A stretch of 64,000 bases of DNA from Albula goreensis (GCA_022829145.1 CM040747.1:1222371-1286370); one strand, 5' to 3'; positions 25,776-36,090 are shown, counted from the first letter of the stretch. Made by a program: numbers and translations. The notes: generated by a model from the sequence alone, not told the origin.

Positions 25776-28223
25776 CCTTTTCTTATGTCACATCCTAAAT
25801 CATACAGCTTTCATGAGCCTCTCTGCCAGAAGAATGTGGAGCATTACCAGTTGCATATAAAAAATCCCAGTCTGTTCACTGCAGAGAAGGGGGGGCAGAG
25901 TGAAACTGGAGACCCTGACAGCGCTCCGCGTACAGTCTGGCTAAAGCCCACTGTCGGGACACGGCAGGGCAGACGCTAACACAGCCAAGAGGCCCGACTA
26001 CATCTGGCTAATGCTCACAACTGGAGGAGGCAGGCCCCTGCCATTCTGTTCACTACGAGCAAGTATTCCTTTCTCAACGCCGCAACAACAAAGCCCGGTA
26101 CAATACAAGAGTCTCCATGGATCAGAGCAGAGAGTTTTCTTCGTGGCAGCCCTCCCGACAGAGCTGCTGGAGCCGCTTGCTGAGACAGCGAAGCGGGCAG
26201 CGTGTGTCTGAGACTGCGCTCTCTCTTAACTCGCCCCGTTGCCAAGCGCCGACGCAGCTGCAGCCCGGAGAGGCGCGCTGAGCGAGTCCCGACACGAGCG
26301 CACATCGATCGCAGCCATCAGAAACCGCACTGCAGGGTCAAGGGTCTCAGCTTTTTTGTGGGGGACGGGAGAGGGGGTGTCCAGGTTCATAAGAAGTTTA
26401 GGGTCAGGATGACTTCATGGTTTAAAACCTCTCTACCCCCTTGTTAGATCACAATCTCAGACAAACAGACCATTTATCCATAGTCTGGCATATAAGGGTA
26501 TTGGTCACGCAGCAGCACTCAAAACTCCACAAATTGCATGTGGTTCTAAAAGTAGTCCAAACGTCATATATCATTATTACTACCAAATTATATCATTCCG
26601 AGCGCATGATTCTAGAACTTGGGACACATCAGATGATAGACTGAGGAGAAAAGCAGGTGGACCTCAGGGCGGGGTGTCATTTTCACCACTGGCTACAGTC
26701 TAGACACCGAACAAAGAACACACCGCTGAATGACAGGTTGCCTGGAGTTGTGACATTTATTTTTTGCCAAACTGGAAAATGCAACCTCACACATGTACAA
26801 AGAGAACTAAATGGTAGAACTCCTGTCTACAAAACATATAAAGGCTCCCACGTACGTCCACGAACGAATCCCCAGGTCTGTAAACTGTTCGAATATCAGC
26901 CGTTTAATTAAGCATCCCTTAACGAGCGCAAACACACGCACGCGCGCACACTAAACTAAATAATCCGAAAACAAATGGCACGAGGCAGCTGGTATCTCGC
27001 CAGCCTTCTTAATGCCGAAATGCTGGAGACCCGCCCTTCACTGGAAGTGCCTGCCTTTGCTTCTGCCCAGATGCAAACAAATCGAGTTGAGGTTTTAATG
27101 AAGAAATGGGCGAAACCCAAGCAGATTTCAACCAGCACACTGAGCTGTGGCCCGAAGGAGCAGCGTCCCTGCTGGCACAGCAGGCAGGATGCCACAGACA
27201 GCTGGGAACGGCGTCAAAATATGCGACTTAAGTAGGCTGTCGCAATATTGTTCCATTGAAAAACTAGTCATAGTTTCAACATCATAAAACAAATAACTTT
27301 GTGTCACAATTAGTCGCCACGAGTCTCCTCTGAATGACAAAAACCTTTGCCCAGTGGTGAATTGGTCATGAAGATGCCTATTTTGAGGATAGTATGCAAT
27401 GAATGAAACCCAGGATGAAGCACTCTCAGCGTGCTCTGATAAAACACCAACTCTCAGCGCGCAGGAAGTAGTTCGAAGCCAACAAGTCAATCAATATGCG
27501 GGGTTTAACTGACCATACATGACCCACGATACTCCTGATTTAAGAAAAAAAAAAACATATTCTTAGGATGATTGCCAAAATCATGACAAGGAAATATCAG
27601 TGTTTACATGTAATGACACATTTCATCTTCAGCGGAGCCGACTTTGAAGTCAACAGGAATAGCAAAGGGAGGAACAGAATACTGTTAATTTATCTCAAGC
27701 GCTCTTATTTCCACCGCGATTGATTATCCGACGTCCTGTCCTTGAAGTTTTACTTGTATGTTACACCTCAAACAGACACCCGTGTTTTCATAGACATGCA
27801 AAGGTGGTTCAGGAATTTCACAACACGTAGATTTGTTGTCCCCTGTTCACAGTCTCGTGCAAATGGTCCCTCTTCGACTCGAGAAGTTGTTGAAGGAAAT
27901 ACGAGGAAAAATCCTAAACCCCACTCCGGAGAGTTCTCACTACACCCCCACCCCTTTCAACCACTGGAGTTAAGTCAAAGTAATTCCAGTGAGCGTCGGC
28001 CAATATACATTTAAAAGACTGACACTCACCTTGATGAAGTCAAGTAAAATTCCACAGAATATCCGAAGTAGCTCCCGTTAGGCCCGCTGTAGACGGTGGG
28101 ATTCTCCACGTCCAAATTAAATGCAGAGCACAGCGGCGGAACTGCGATCAATAAGCTAAACAGAGCAGGGAGCCGAGAGCTCAGGTTTGCTGAGGTTTTC
28201 GAACGATTCCTTTTTAAGCCCAT
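237..28223 (-). CDS. itga5: Integrin alpha-5, N-terminal part (exons 1-9 of a longer gene)
   Basis: Alpha subunit of the alpha5-beta1 fibronectin receptor, a type I plasma-membrane protein that links extracellular matrix to the cytoskeleton (family knowledge). Nine exons read on the minus strand join in phase to 291 codons. Residues 1-34 form a signal peptide with a hydrophobic core at about 18-31; the mature protein starts FNLDVENP. Beta-propeller landmarks follow in order: [105 protein letters not shown] and [18 protein letters not shown] and FPEYF favour alpha-5 over alpha-V or alpha-8. N-glycosylation sequons are visible at NGS, NTS, NNT and NFT. The start is the only ATG in the open frame before the signal peptide and has G at -3 and +4. 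The rest of the propeller, the leg domains, the membrane segment and the cytoplasmic tail lie beyond the left edge. The integrin identity is certain; the paralogue is very likely. Confidence 0.95.
550..594 (-). CDS. itga5: itga5 exon 8
   Basis: 45 nt with acceptor ctctgcag and donor GTAAGA, ending in phase 1. It encodes [15 protein letters not shown], the start of an FG-GAP repeat. Confidence 0.93.
660..956. repeat. 27-bp minisatellite in itga5 intron 7
   Basis: About 11 tandem copies of a 27-bp unit built on gttagcatgtgcccacag plus a variable cgctatgag or ctctatgag end. Because 27 is a multiple of three, all frames stay open and give spurious repetitive ORFs on both strands. Confidence 0.95.
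1143..1268 (-). CDS. itga5: itga5 exon 7
   Basis: 126 nt with acceptor cccccatag and donor GTAAAG, ending in phase 1. It encodes [20 protein letters not shown], then [21 protein letters not shown] and L. YDDSYLGYS is split with exon 8. Confidence 0.95.
   Translation of the reverse strand, partial: ASLSQPRRRKSSRPTSLSTSCCMCPARCRRSRHRANMMTAT
1404..1449 (-). CDS. itga5: itga5 exon 6
   Basis: 46 nt with acceptor ctgtag and donor GTAGGC, ending in phase 1. It encodes [15 protein letters not shown], the conserved [13 protein letters not shown] strand whose last residues come from exon 7. Confidence 0.93.
1571..1632 (-). CDS. itga5: itga5 exon 5
   Basis: 62 nt with acceptor gttccag and donor GTAAAG, ending in phase 0. 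It encodes [20 protein letters not shown] plus a final [11 protein letters not shown] is an integrin alpha signature. Several short acceptors lie close together; the one chosen keeps phase with exon 4. Confidence 0.92.
1751..1874 (-). CDS. itga5: itga5 exon 4
   Basis: 124 nt with acceptor ttgtag and donor GTGTGG, ending in phase 1. It encodes [18 protein letters not shown], then [20 protein letters not shown], including the cysteine-bearing loop and an NFT sequon. Confidence 0.95.
2232..2623. repeat. 46-bp GC-rich minisatellite in itga5 intron 3
   Basis: About 8.5 copies of a 46-bp unit containing gcgtttggggcagactgag and cccctggtacgccctggc. Two central copies (about 2,395-2,480) are rearranged. 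The overlapping long ORFs are products of the repeat. Confidence 0.95.
2828..2928. repeat. Direct duplication of about 50 bp in itga5 intron 3
   Basis: Two near-identical adjacent copies sharing gaaacaggcggaggagaggg and gtctccgcacaggcctgg, differing by a 2-bp indel near cgcag(ag)cg. Confidence 0.9.
3285..3385 (-). CDS. itga5: itga5 exon 3
   Basis: 101 nt with acceptor cggcacag and donor GTAAGC, ending in phase 0. It encodes [20 protein letters not shown] followed by [13 protein letters not shown], matching the family's propeller segment K-S-x-QWFGA-V. Confidence 0.95.
5105..5255 (+). mobile_element. tRNA-derived SINE fragment
   Basis: Contains a degenerate tRNA-like B box (gtggttcaagccccag at about 5,170-5,185), followed by ctgttgggtccttgagcaag and gcccttaaccccacattgct, the body typical of fish tRNA-SINEs. 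The 3' tail is not visible; a minisatellite begins right after it. A second copy of the same body lies at about 15,270-15,302. Confidence 0.75.
5256..5560. repeat. G-rich minisatellite, gatgggga-type, in itga5 intron 2
   Basis: Irregular tandem copies of 14-22 bp variants such as gttggatggggagtcgg and gatgggagttgggagt. A few units also lie upstream of the SINE body (5,115-5,150), so the array appears to have grown from the SINE head. Confidence 0.9.
7282..7490. repeat. Short imperfect tandem block, cccagcaatctgcacaaag type
   Basis: Repeated segments aacccagcaatctgcacaaa and cccagccaccacaccacact recur several times with small changes. Low-copy imperfect repeat within itga5 intron 2; it explains the cysteine-rich open frames seen on the minus strand here. 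Confidence 0.75.
8480..8610 (-). CDS. itga5: itga5 exon 2
   Basis: 131 nt. The acceptor is ctttttgcag and the donor GTAAGA. It completes the split serine codon from exon 1 and reads [14 protein letters not shown], then [10 protein letters not shown], ending FDSK. The FG-GAP-type core GAPKANTS and the CPWG motif match alpha-5. Confidence 0.95.
8959..9814. repeat. Interstitial telomere-like array (TTAGGG/TTAGGGG) with interspersed spacer
   Basis: About 855 bp of ttaggg and ttagggg units broken up by a recurring spacer, caaagtggatgagtgcagag (about ten copies, near 9,002 to 9,750), and by the marker ggattatga. It lies in itga5 intron 1, about 350 bp from exon 2. The mix of 6-mers and 7-mers and the regular spacer show a minisatellite rather than a true chromosome end. 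Confidence 0.95.
10615..10827. repeat. 44-bp minisatellite
   Basis: About five copies of a 42-44 bp unit containing ggcgtgtttacatacacatt and gctgtatggcagtgctagcg. One copy has lost the tacatacacat segment. Confidence 0.93.
11480..11552. repeat. (GT)n microsatellite
   Basis: Dinucleotide tract interrupted by gcat and gcatgcgtgcgt. Confidence 0.95.
11983..12492. repeat. 47-bp satellite, intronic array (about 11 copies)
   Basis: Tandem 47-bp units containing ctgtaacctctgagctacaa and gcccagctccctaaccatta. It is the same unit, in the same orientation, as the 10 kb array at 39.7-49.9 kb. Here every unit keeps three Cs in gctccctaac; the one-base-shorter form common in the large array is absent. 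Early copies end in attacactac, later ones mostly in attatactac. Confidence 0.97.
13389..13459. repeat. (CA)n microsatellite
   Basis: CA dinucleotides broken by ctcacacacaggcatac and ending in a pure tract of about 20 units. Confidence 0.95.
15187..15390 (+). mobile_element. tRNA-derived SINE, near full length
   Basis: Starts with a tRNA-like head (attagtggctaaagggctga), has a B-box-like ctggatcaaacc, then the body ctgttgggtcct..accctaaaccccacattact, and ends with the fish SINE tail motif ttcgctttggataatcgtat and cagctaagtaattgaaatg. The head resembles, on the opposite strand, the unit of the 47-bp satellite. Confidence 0.75.
18998..19327. repeat. 36-bp minisatellite
   Basis: About nine copies of a 36-bp unit containing actccacctgaggtctgta and ctgcgctgccaccac. 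As 36 is a multiple of three, it gives spurious 12-residue-repeat ORFs on the minus strand. Confidence 0.95.
19808..21490. repeat. 26-bp minisatellite, 1.7 kb (about 65 copies)
   Basis: Tandem 26-bp units containing gtgcgaggtgtgtagatgcg followed by ctgaca or tttaca. Variants at gcgagg/gtgagg, tagatg/tttatg/cagatg and the last six bases are mixed in patches. The right end drifts to gtgcttatgcggtgacgg. Lies in itga5 intron 1. Confidence 0.97.
23711..24075. mobile_element. Non-autonomous hAT-like MITE (365 bp)
   Basis: Terminal inverted repeat core gggctgcaac on the left and gttgcagctc on the right. The interior is AT-rich with tctcgattaatcgattaatc and gattatcaaaatagttggc, a dispersed teleost repeat I recognise. 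The 8-mer gttttgta flanks it on both sides (23,703-23,710 and 24,076-24,083), consistent with a hAT target duplication. The right end would extend four bases past the inverted repeat, so the exact boundary is uncertain. No transposase is encoded. Confidence 0.7.
24119..24185. repeat. CT-rich low-complexity tract
   Basis: Pyrimidine run of ctctctctccctctttctcc type. Confidence 0.9.
24595..24690. repeat. GA-rich low-complexity tract
   Basis: Purine run of gagagagaggaagagagtga type. Confidence 0.9.
25448..25774. repeat. (CA)n microsatellite with aaatacatggatt units
   Basis: Imperfect CA tract that includes three copies of acacaaatacatggattcac, ending in an almost pure (CA)n tract of about 90 bp. 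Confidence 0.95.
28030..28223 (-). CDS. itga5: itga5 coding exon 1
   Basis: Coding part is 194 nt, from the ATG (complement of 28,221-28,223) to a GTGAGTG donor, ending in phase 2. It encodes the signal peptide (residues 1-34) and the first propeller strand, [20 protein letters not shown]. Confidence 0.95.
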
Positions 28224-28440
28224 CGCTGTACTCAGACTACTTGTTTTGTTTTGTTTGTGAATTTTAACCGCTGCGATGTTGATTTTGATACGATGAAAAG
28301 ATGGTGTCCTGCGTCCAGTCAGTGCTATCTGTGCCTCTGCATGCCGATACACACCCGCGCGAGCCTGTACTCTCACAAACGTTCGGCTGCCCTGACTGCT
28401 CTTCCCTCTCTCAGTCTCCTCTCCTCTCACTTCGCTAATT
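28224..28440 (-). promoter_or_regulatory. itga5: itga5 5' leader and proximal upstream sequence
   Basis: The sequence just upstream of the itga5 ATG on the minus strand. The reading frame stays open for 69 codons upstream but contains no earlier ATG, so this is most likely 5' UTR. No convincing TATA box was seen. That fits the TATA-less integrin alpha-5 promoter known in mammals, but the transcription start cannot be fixed from sequence alone. Confidence 0.4.
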
Positions 28441-30415
28441 GAAGAGGCATCGAAGGGAGGGAGTTCCTAACTCATGACAAACTTCTGTAGAGGTGGAGCT
28501 TTCGATTCACAAAAAGACAAGAGGAAGGGGGAGAGGGAGAAATCCCCGCTAGCCTCCCCAGGAATTGCTCTCCGTTTGGTCATTCCCGGCCCCGGTTAAG
28601 CTCTCCCACTAAAAATAAAAAAGAAACATTACTAACTGAGAAATATTTGAAGAATGTAGAAAGTATATACATTTTTCGGTGATAACCAGTGGATACGCTC
28701 TTTTAATCCTTATTTAGGCAATATGCACATTTATTTAAAAAAGTTATTTGCCCAACATTCTTATAATTATTATCATTAGAAGTAACAGTGGTTCACAGTA
28801 CCATGTAAGATATTGCATGATGTATTTTGACACCCTATAATATTTGCCAGACAATAAAAATCCCAAATTATGCATCCAGATTATTTCCAGTAAGGAAAGA
28901 TGAGTATTATGACCACAACCTGAGGTTTGAACTCCAAAAACCTGTGTAGGTTATGTGTGTCGGCCACAGCCAGCGGGCAGAATATTGCGTGATGATGTAG
29001 TGGACAGCGTGAGGTGGACGGGGAGACGCAGTACACCCACCTCCTCAGACAGTAGTGTACTCATGTCCTCACTCACGACTGCTGTTCCAATGCAGACTTC
29101 AGACATGATCCACGGCCCAAAGTGTGCCCACAGTCAGTCAGTCTGTGGGACAACATTCAGAACCAATTGTGAATGAGACTGGCGATGGAGATCTGCAGAA
29201 TGTGTTCAAAGACAGGGAGAGAGGGCCGGAGCTCTCTCTTTTATTCTAATGCCTGAGACACTGCAGACCCACAGACACGGAATATAGTGGCACTACAACG
29301 ATCCTGACATCACTGAAATCAGACCTCTGCAAAGCCAGCGGGCTGCTGGAATTAGTGTGTGTTGGTTTAGCTGAATCACTCCTAAATGCAGGACTGAGGC
29401 AGCGGGGCCGGATTTGGCAGAGGCAGCGAGGTGATGTCTGGAATGGGTGCTTACGCAAATTAAATTTAGAAATCGTTTCCCTGTCCCAGAGGAGAGGGGA
29501 TCTGGGGGGTATGAATGCATGTGAGGGGGGGAGGAGGGTCCGTTTGCGAAAGGGTAGCGGCGTGGGATAATGGGGAGTGGAGTGAAACTGGAACGGCAGG
29601 GAAAATTCACAGCTGTTGGAGCAGCGATGGTTCTCAGGGCTGATCCTGGACTTCTCATGTTGCCTCCCACGTTTCCAGTTCACACGCAGCCAGGACACAC
29701 GCAGCCAGGACACATGGCTCAGGACCCCTCGGCTGGGACTGCGCAGACCTGCTGACACCAAAACAGCGTGCAGTGATTGCTTACAACTAGTACATTAGAG
29801 TAAAATCTTATTTATGTATCGTTTATAATACAATTTATTTTTATTTGCTTACAGCTCATAAATGATAAGAAGTTAGAGCAAACTGTCAGAGACAGGGTCA
29901 CTCTAGGCCAGGTATAAAACTGAGAAAACAGAGATTTTCCATGATGATATTTTCATAACGATCTCACACGCATAGGGTCATACCCTGCGTCTCAGAGGCT
30001 GTGGATGGCCAATATTCTGAAACAGAAATATTGCTTTTTGAAAGAGATCTCCTTGGTGATGGAAAAAACTGTTTTTTTAAATTCCTGCAGCCATGTCCAA
30101 TGGTTCCCTAGCGCAGAGACAAGCAGAGAATGTGTATAGATTCTCCCAGACTGACACCACGCAGCCACATGGTTTAAAATCAGTCATGTTTAATCCATCT
30201 CTCACAGCATTCCCTGGGTCATATGGGCCTTAAAGTGCAGCACAGGGCTGTTCTCTGTGATATTCAGCTTTATACCTGAAACTGAAACAGGTTGGTTACA
30301 TTTGTTCTGAATAAAGATGATTAACACAGATGGCCATGACAGCTGGATAGACACACCTGAGCTGTGTGAATGAGAGGTTTGTTACTCAGGTGAGGCAGCT
30401 GCTATTGGGAAAGTT

Positions 30416-30530
30416 TGCATCAAACCTGCAACCTCCCGGACAGTGGGAATCAAACCTGCAACCTCCCGGACAGTGGGAATCAAACCTGCAACCTCCTGGC
30501 TCTTTACCCACTGCCCAACAGCCTCTTATG
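30416..30530 (-). mobile_element. tRNA-derived SINE head with triplicated B-box block
   Basis: On the minus strand this reads gcagtgggtaaagagccagg, then ggttgcaggtttgattccc, a tRNA-like A-box and B-box pair typical of SINEs. The 30-bp block carrying the B box occurs three times in tandem (about 30,416-30,505). Confidence 0.7.
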
Positions 30531-31540
30531 CACATACAGCCTTACCCCAAAATGTTACAGAACATATTTGCTTCTGGGTAATGTGCGAATGCGCACACTA
30601 AGAACACATGAGGTAGGGGAACACAGAGCTTTAAACATGACATGTGGTCTTGCCTCTCCTTGTCCAGCATTGTTATGTGAGAACACACTTTACACAGAAT
30701 CCCACCAGTCATCAATGTGGTGAAAAAGCCAAGCCATTTCTGTAACTGGAAAATTTAACACGACAACATTATGTGTCAAATGTGTGAAATGGCTAATGTC
30801 TCCACACACAGGCACTAGTGTGGCAGGGCAGAGTCTCCATTTTGGTTCAGCTGGTGACTAAACCCTCAGGACCATAGGAGAGCGAGAGAGAGAGAGAGAG
30901 AATGCAACACTGGTACACTGAATGTTCAGCTAAAACAACAGGAAAAGATTAGGTCATGTGTCTGGACCATGCTCAGGTTTTTTTCAGGGCAGGATTCTCA
31001 TCTGCTGCTCGCTGGGGTCTCAGGAATTCAGCGTCTCCTCAGAGGGGTCGTGTTCTACAGAACAGAACTCTGGGATGGCGAGGGCCGGGGGGTGTGGGGG
31101 TCATTAGCACCTCTACTCAGGAGAGATTCAGGAAAACATACATCTGAAAGGGAGAGCGTGTTATTCACAATGACAAGTTGGACTCTGGGTCGTCTTTGGG
31201 TCCTGCACAGTAATCCTATTTTCCATATAAATGTGGGTAACCGAAACATCAGCCACATATTTTTAGAAATCAGGAACGACATGGCTGTTGACTGGCTGTG
31301 GTATCTGAAGGGTTAAGCTGGGTCGGAACAAATATCTTAAACTATTGGTCATCCCTCACGGCCAGTAAGGCTGACCCTATTCACCCAGGTCTTTATGGAT
31401 GCCTTTTAACACGCTGGTGTCAGGAAACTGTAATATACACTCAACATACTCAACGCATATTTACACCTCTAAACACAGCGGCATTCACAGCTGCCATTGT
31501 CTGGCCTGAAGTTCCCTACAGATTCTAACGGCCCTGTGTT

Positions 31541-31541
<1 letters not shown>

Positions 31542-31622
<81 letters not shown>
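31542..31622. repeat. (GT)n microsatellite
   Basis: Pure GT tract of about 37 units, ending in gtatgtgtgc. Confidence 0.97.
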
Positions 31623-34503
31623 CTGATTTTTTTCATACATTACTCTTTCACATCAGAAACTCATCAAATCTTTCAACACCCCCCCCCAAACAAAAAAATC
31701 CCCTCCACTTCACTCCACTTCAGTCTATGCCCTCATTCAACCTCCCCACAATCCTTTTAATCTCATTGTATTAGATTTACGCTGAAATACAAACACACAC
31801 TGCGCTTTGAAACCGGGCTTGCTGCCGACTGCCCCAGCGGATGAGTCAGGCTCAGTAATTGTGGGGTGTCTCTGCTTGGGGCTGCCATTCGAGCGTGTGT
31901 GTTTCCCCCATGGAAACGCAGCTCTGTAATGCCCATGTTAAGTCATCGTTTGTCTAGAGGGAAGCAGCCATCAGCAGATCAGTCATCGTTCTCTGATAGC
32001 ATCTCTGCTCCCCAGGCCAAACAGCGCTGACTCACCCCGGTCCCAAAGGGATCCCTATCAACAAGTCACTGTTACACAGGGAGACACAGAGTGTCTTTAT
32101 AAAGGGTGCGCGTGCCAAAACTATAATAAATCTTCAAAAAAATAGCAAGCATGGGGCATGCATTGAAGGTTCTTCTAAATTATGTGCTGGGTATGGAATG
32201 TTTTATTCCTCTTTTATTGGTCCATAACTTTCAGAGTTTTGCCTCAAACACAGATGTTCGGCTCAAGCACCCTTTTAAGTGCTGCTGCCGTCTGCAGTCA
32301 GGGTGTTGAATCATCACTCGGGGAGGGGGGTTGATGAGAGCAATCATAAACAAGCAATAAGAGCTCCCCGCTGTCTGAAAACCTTCCCGTGCGATGCCCA
32401 CATCCCAGGGTGCAGAGGATCGGCTGCTGTGTTTCCTTTTGACACTTCGTCAGCGCACCTTCCACCCTCCTACGGACCCGCTCTCAGCGTTTCCACCTCT
32501 TTCCAGCCAGAGTCATCGTTTTACAGAGTTTGGAAATCTGGCAGCAGGATGCCATGCTGAGACCTGTGGCCTGAGAGCGCAAAGCAACAACATGGGAATT
32601 TCACAGCTATTTATTCACCTCATTTAACAGGTTAATTTCGCCAGAGATAAGATCTCACATCAGAAACTGATATCAGAAACTAAGATTCCTCGAGAGAGAG
32701 ATGAAGAGATGGAGAGAGGGATCAGGAGGATGAGGAACGCTCATGTGAAAAGCGACAGAGATGGACTGGCTATCCCAAACGGATGAGTGAAAGATCAGCT
32801 GCAAAACGGGAAAAAACGGACAGAAAAAGGGACCCAAACAACAGAAATGACCTTTGTGTTAGGAATTTAAAACTGGGGAACAATAATGCAGAGCAGAAAA
32901 GATAAGGGATGAACAGATACTTCAAAGGGACATTTCACAGGATCCATTTTTTAACCTGAGTGCAGCTTAAGATGCCTTTCAAAGCTGGGCTGCTGCCAAA
33001 CGTAAAGCAAAAGGAGAGTGAAGCATTTGGAAAGAATACAGTATTCCAATTTTTTGAAGTATCTTTAAATAAGAAGTTACTCATTGAACAATATATCAGA
33101 GATCAACACATTCCAGGATATCTACCCCCTTTTGCTGTATATAATAATATCATGTATGAGTTTTAAAATGAAAAATGAAATAGGTCAAACTGGCTTGTTT
33201 CACAATTCAACATTAGTTAACAGAATTTTTTTTCTGTTAAACAATGTTGAATTCTGGAACAAGCCAAGGTCACTTCTCTGTGTTGCTGTCAATCTGTTAC
33301 CCTGTTTCCGATGTAGTTTATGTGGAAACAGCCCCTTCTCTCACAGTGATATCAGTGTGTGACGGTGCTCTTGGTCAGATCTCATGTCCCTGTGGAGCTC
33401 CACCCTGTGAGTGGGGAGGACTCAGCACCAGAGGCTGGGTGTGGGCCACTGTGACATCACACAGCGCTGCCACGGCAACGGAGCGCGCTCAACAAAACAC
33501 TGTGAGGTCCTCTGGTGAGTGTTCCAAGCAGCTGGCCTTCTTTATTTAAACACAGGACCCACACAGGGGTACACGTGACCCACTCCGGCCCCCGTTCAGA
33601 CAACTGCAGAGAGGGCTCTGCACTTTCTGTATCAGCACCATGCACTAATAGCAGGACCTCTGTCCTGCCCTCCAAGCATGTGACAGTTGTTTGACTTTAT
33701 TTTGGATGTAGCTTATTTGCAGCACAGACCGCTGTCGCATTGCCCCCATGGATTTCATTTCAATGGCTCGCACTCGGACCGCATTGAAACAGAGCAGTAC
33801 GGTCACTCGGGAAGCTGAGAGTGGTCCGTCATTTATTGGCTCAGATCCTCTCAGTTTAGATTTGAATCCGTAGCGTCCTGTGCAGCATCACAGGTACCGT
33901 AGCCAGAGCAGTGGAGAAATGGGTGTGAGGGTCTGAACACGATCATTAGGAAGTTCAGGTACATTGTGCGGTCATTAGCAGATGTGCGCAGCTGGGGCGT
34001 GAGACTGCAGTTATCGCCCTTGATTGATTGGTAATTGCTGCAGTGTCAGAGAGACCTCCTGCTGTTGACACTCAGCTTGGCCAGACGGGCAGGAGTCCTG
34101 GGCGGCGTGTCTGACAGCCGTCAGACGGTCAGCAGACCGCTCTCTCCCCTCCGGTCACCACGTCCCTTCAGCTGGGCAGTCAAAGAGCACCTCACCAGGC
34201 TGTGCCACTCAGCTAACACATCCGCGGATATCAGCACGGCTTACGCACACAAGAAAGCCACTGAGTCAAACACAAGCGCCTGCTGTCCTTGTTTGGGCCT
34301 TGTTTTGTTTGTGAAAACAGGCACTTATCTTGGACAGATGACGCTACGCTGCTGCCACATGTTTAGCGTTTGTGTCCAGTGGGGAGAGAGGACACCAGGC
34401 GCTCTCATATCCGTGTCAGAGATCGAGGTCAGTGTAGAGTGTCTCTGTGTAGAGTGGCTTTGAGCTAGTCTTCCCTCCCTCTCCTCTCATGCTCTCTCTC
34501 TCT

Positions 34504-35793
34504 GACTCACTAATGCCCTCACTCACTCACTCACTCAGACACTCACTCACTAATGCCCTCACTCAGTCAGTCAGTCAGTCAGTCAGTCACTCACTCACTA
34601 ATGCCCTCACTCACTCACTCACTCAGACACTCACTCACTAATGCCCTCACTCAGTCAGTCAGTCAGTCACTCACTCACTAATGCTCTCACTCAGTCACTC
34701 AGTCACTCACTCACTAATGCCCTCACTCAGTCAGTCAGTCAGTCACTCACTCACTAATGCTCTCACTCAGTCACTCACTCACTCACTCACTCACTAATGC
34801 CCTCACTCACTCACTCACTCAGACACTCACTCACTAATGCCCTCACTCACTCACTCAGACACTCACTCACTAATGCCCTCACTCAGTCAGTCAGTCAGTC
34901 AGTCACTCACTCACTAATGCCCTCACTCAGTCAGTCAGTCAGTCAGTCACTCACTAATGCCCTCACTCAGTCAGTCAGTCAGTCAGACACTCACTCACTA
35001 ATGCCCTCACTCAGTCAGTCAGTCAGTCAGTCACTCACTCACTAATGCCCTCAATCACTCACTCACTCAGACACTCACTCACTAATGCCCTCATTCACTC
35101 ACTCACTCACTCACTCACTCAGACACTCACTCACTAATGCCCTCACTCAGTCAGTCACTCACTCACTAATGCCCTCACTCAGTCAGTCACTCACTCACTA
35201 ATGCCCTCACTCAGTCAGTCACTCACTCACTCACTCACAAATGCCCTCACTCAGTCACTCACTCACTCACTCAGACACTGACTCACTAATGCCCTCACTC
35301 ACTCACTCACTCACTCACTCAGACACTCGCTCACTAATGCCCTCACTCACTCACTCACTCACTCACTCAGACACTCGCTCACTCACTCACTCACTCAGTC
35401 ACTTGCTCACTCACTCACTCACTCACTCACTAATGCCCTCACTCAGTCACTTGCTCACTCACTCACTCACTCACTCACTAATGCCCTCACTCACTCACTC
35501 ACTCACTCACTCACTCACTAATGCCCTCACTCAGTCACTTGCTCACTCACTCGCTCACTAATGCCCTCACTCGCTCACTCACTCACTCAGTCACTCACTC
35601 AGACACTGACTCACTAATGCCCTCACTCAGTCAGTCACTCACTCACTCAGACACTCACTGACTCACTAATGCCCTCAATCAGTCAGTCACTCACTCACTC
35701 AGACACTCACTCACTCACTAATGCCCACACTCAGTCAGTCACTCAATCACTCAGTCACTCACTCACTCACTCACTCACTCACTCATGCCCTCC
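34504..35793. repeat. 1.3 kb ACTC/AGTC tetranucleotide array with ctaatgccctc spacer
   Basis: Runs of actc and agtc tetranucleotides punctuated by about 30 copies of cactcactaatgccctcac. Run lengths vary, so this is a compound array with a higher-order unit rather than a simple microsatellite. The serine/threonine/histidine-rich ORFs over it are products of the repeat. Confidence 0.95.
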
Positions 35794-35976
35794 TCTCTCT
35801 TTCCTCATGCCAATATGCATCTTACAGACAGGAAATTCCTGCAATGTAAAGACTGGGCTCCACTTCCTGTTTCTACTTTCTATGCTCTCTCAGTCCCTCC
35901 CCCATCTTTTGAATTTTTTTTCCTACCCCTTTTCTTTTGTGCCACTTCCATTTCTTGAGAGGAAGGGTGGAAGGTG

Positions 35977-36090
35977 CGCCTGATTGGCTGGCAGTGTCCT
36001 GGTATTGTGAGTGCGCCTGATTGGCCGGCAGTGTCCTGGTATTGTGAGTGTGTCTGATTGGCCGGCAGTGTCCTGGGTGTGGCTGATTGG
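35977..36090. repeat. 37-bp direct repeat, about 3 copies
   Basis: Unit contains gcgcctgattggccggcagt and gtcctggtattgtgagt. Each copy carries an ATTGG (inverted CCAAT). Confidence 0.88.

Larger units (their letters stand above)
21491..28029. other. itga5: itga5 intron 1, 5' part, no gene seen
   Basis: Unique sequence with a hAT-type MITE (23,711-24,075), pyrimidine and purine tracts (24,119-24,185 and 24,595-24,690), a 20-base A run at 23,042 and a long (CA)n tract (25,448-25,774). No coding similarity was found. Confidence 0.65.
28441..34503. other. Intergenic region upstream of itga5, no gene seen
   Basis: AT-rich unique sequence. Recognisable items are a SINE head with a triplicated 30-bp block (about 30,416-30,530), a short GA tract near 30,880-30,900 and a (GT)n tract at 31,542-31,622. 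Open frames here (for example 29,246-29,761 minus and 34,035-34,463 plus) show no domain or splice support. Confidence 0.6.

Noticed and set aside
28224..28430. Possible 69-residue N-terminal extension of itga5
   Set aside because: The frame is open but its only upstream start is GTG; the ATG at 28,223 leads directly into the signal peptide.
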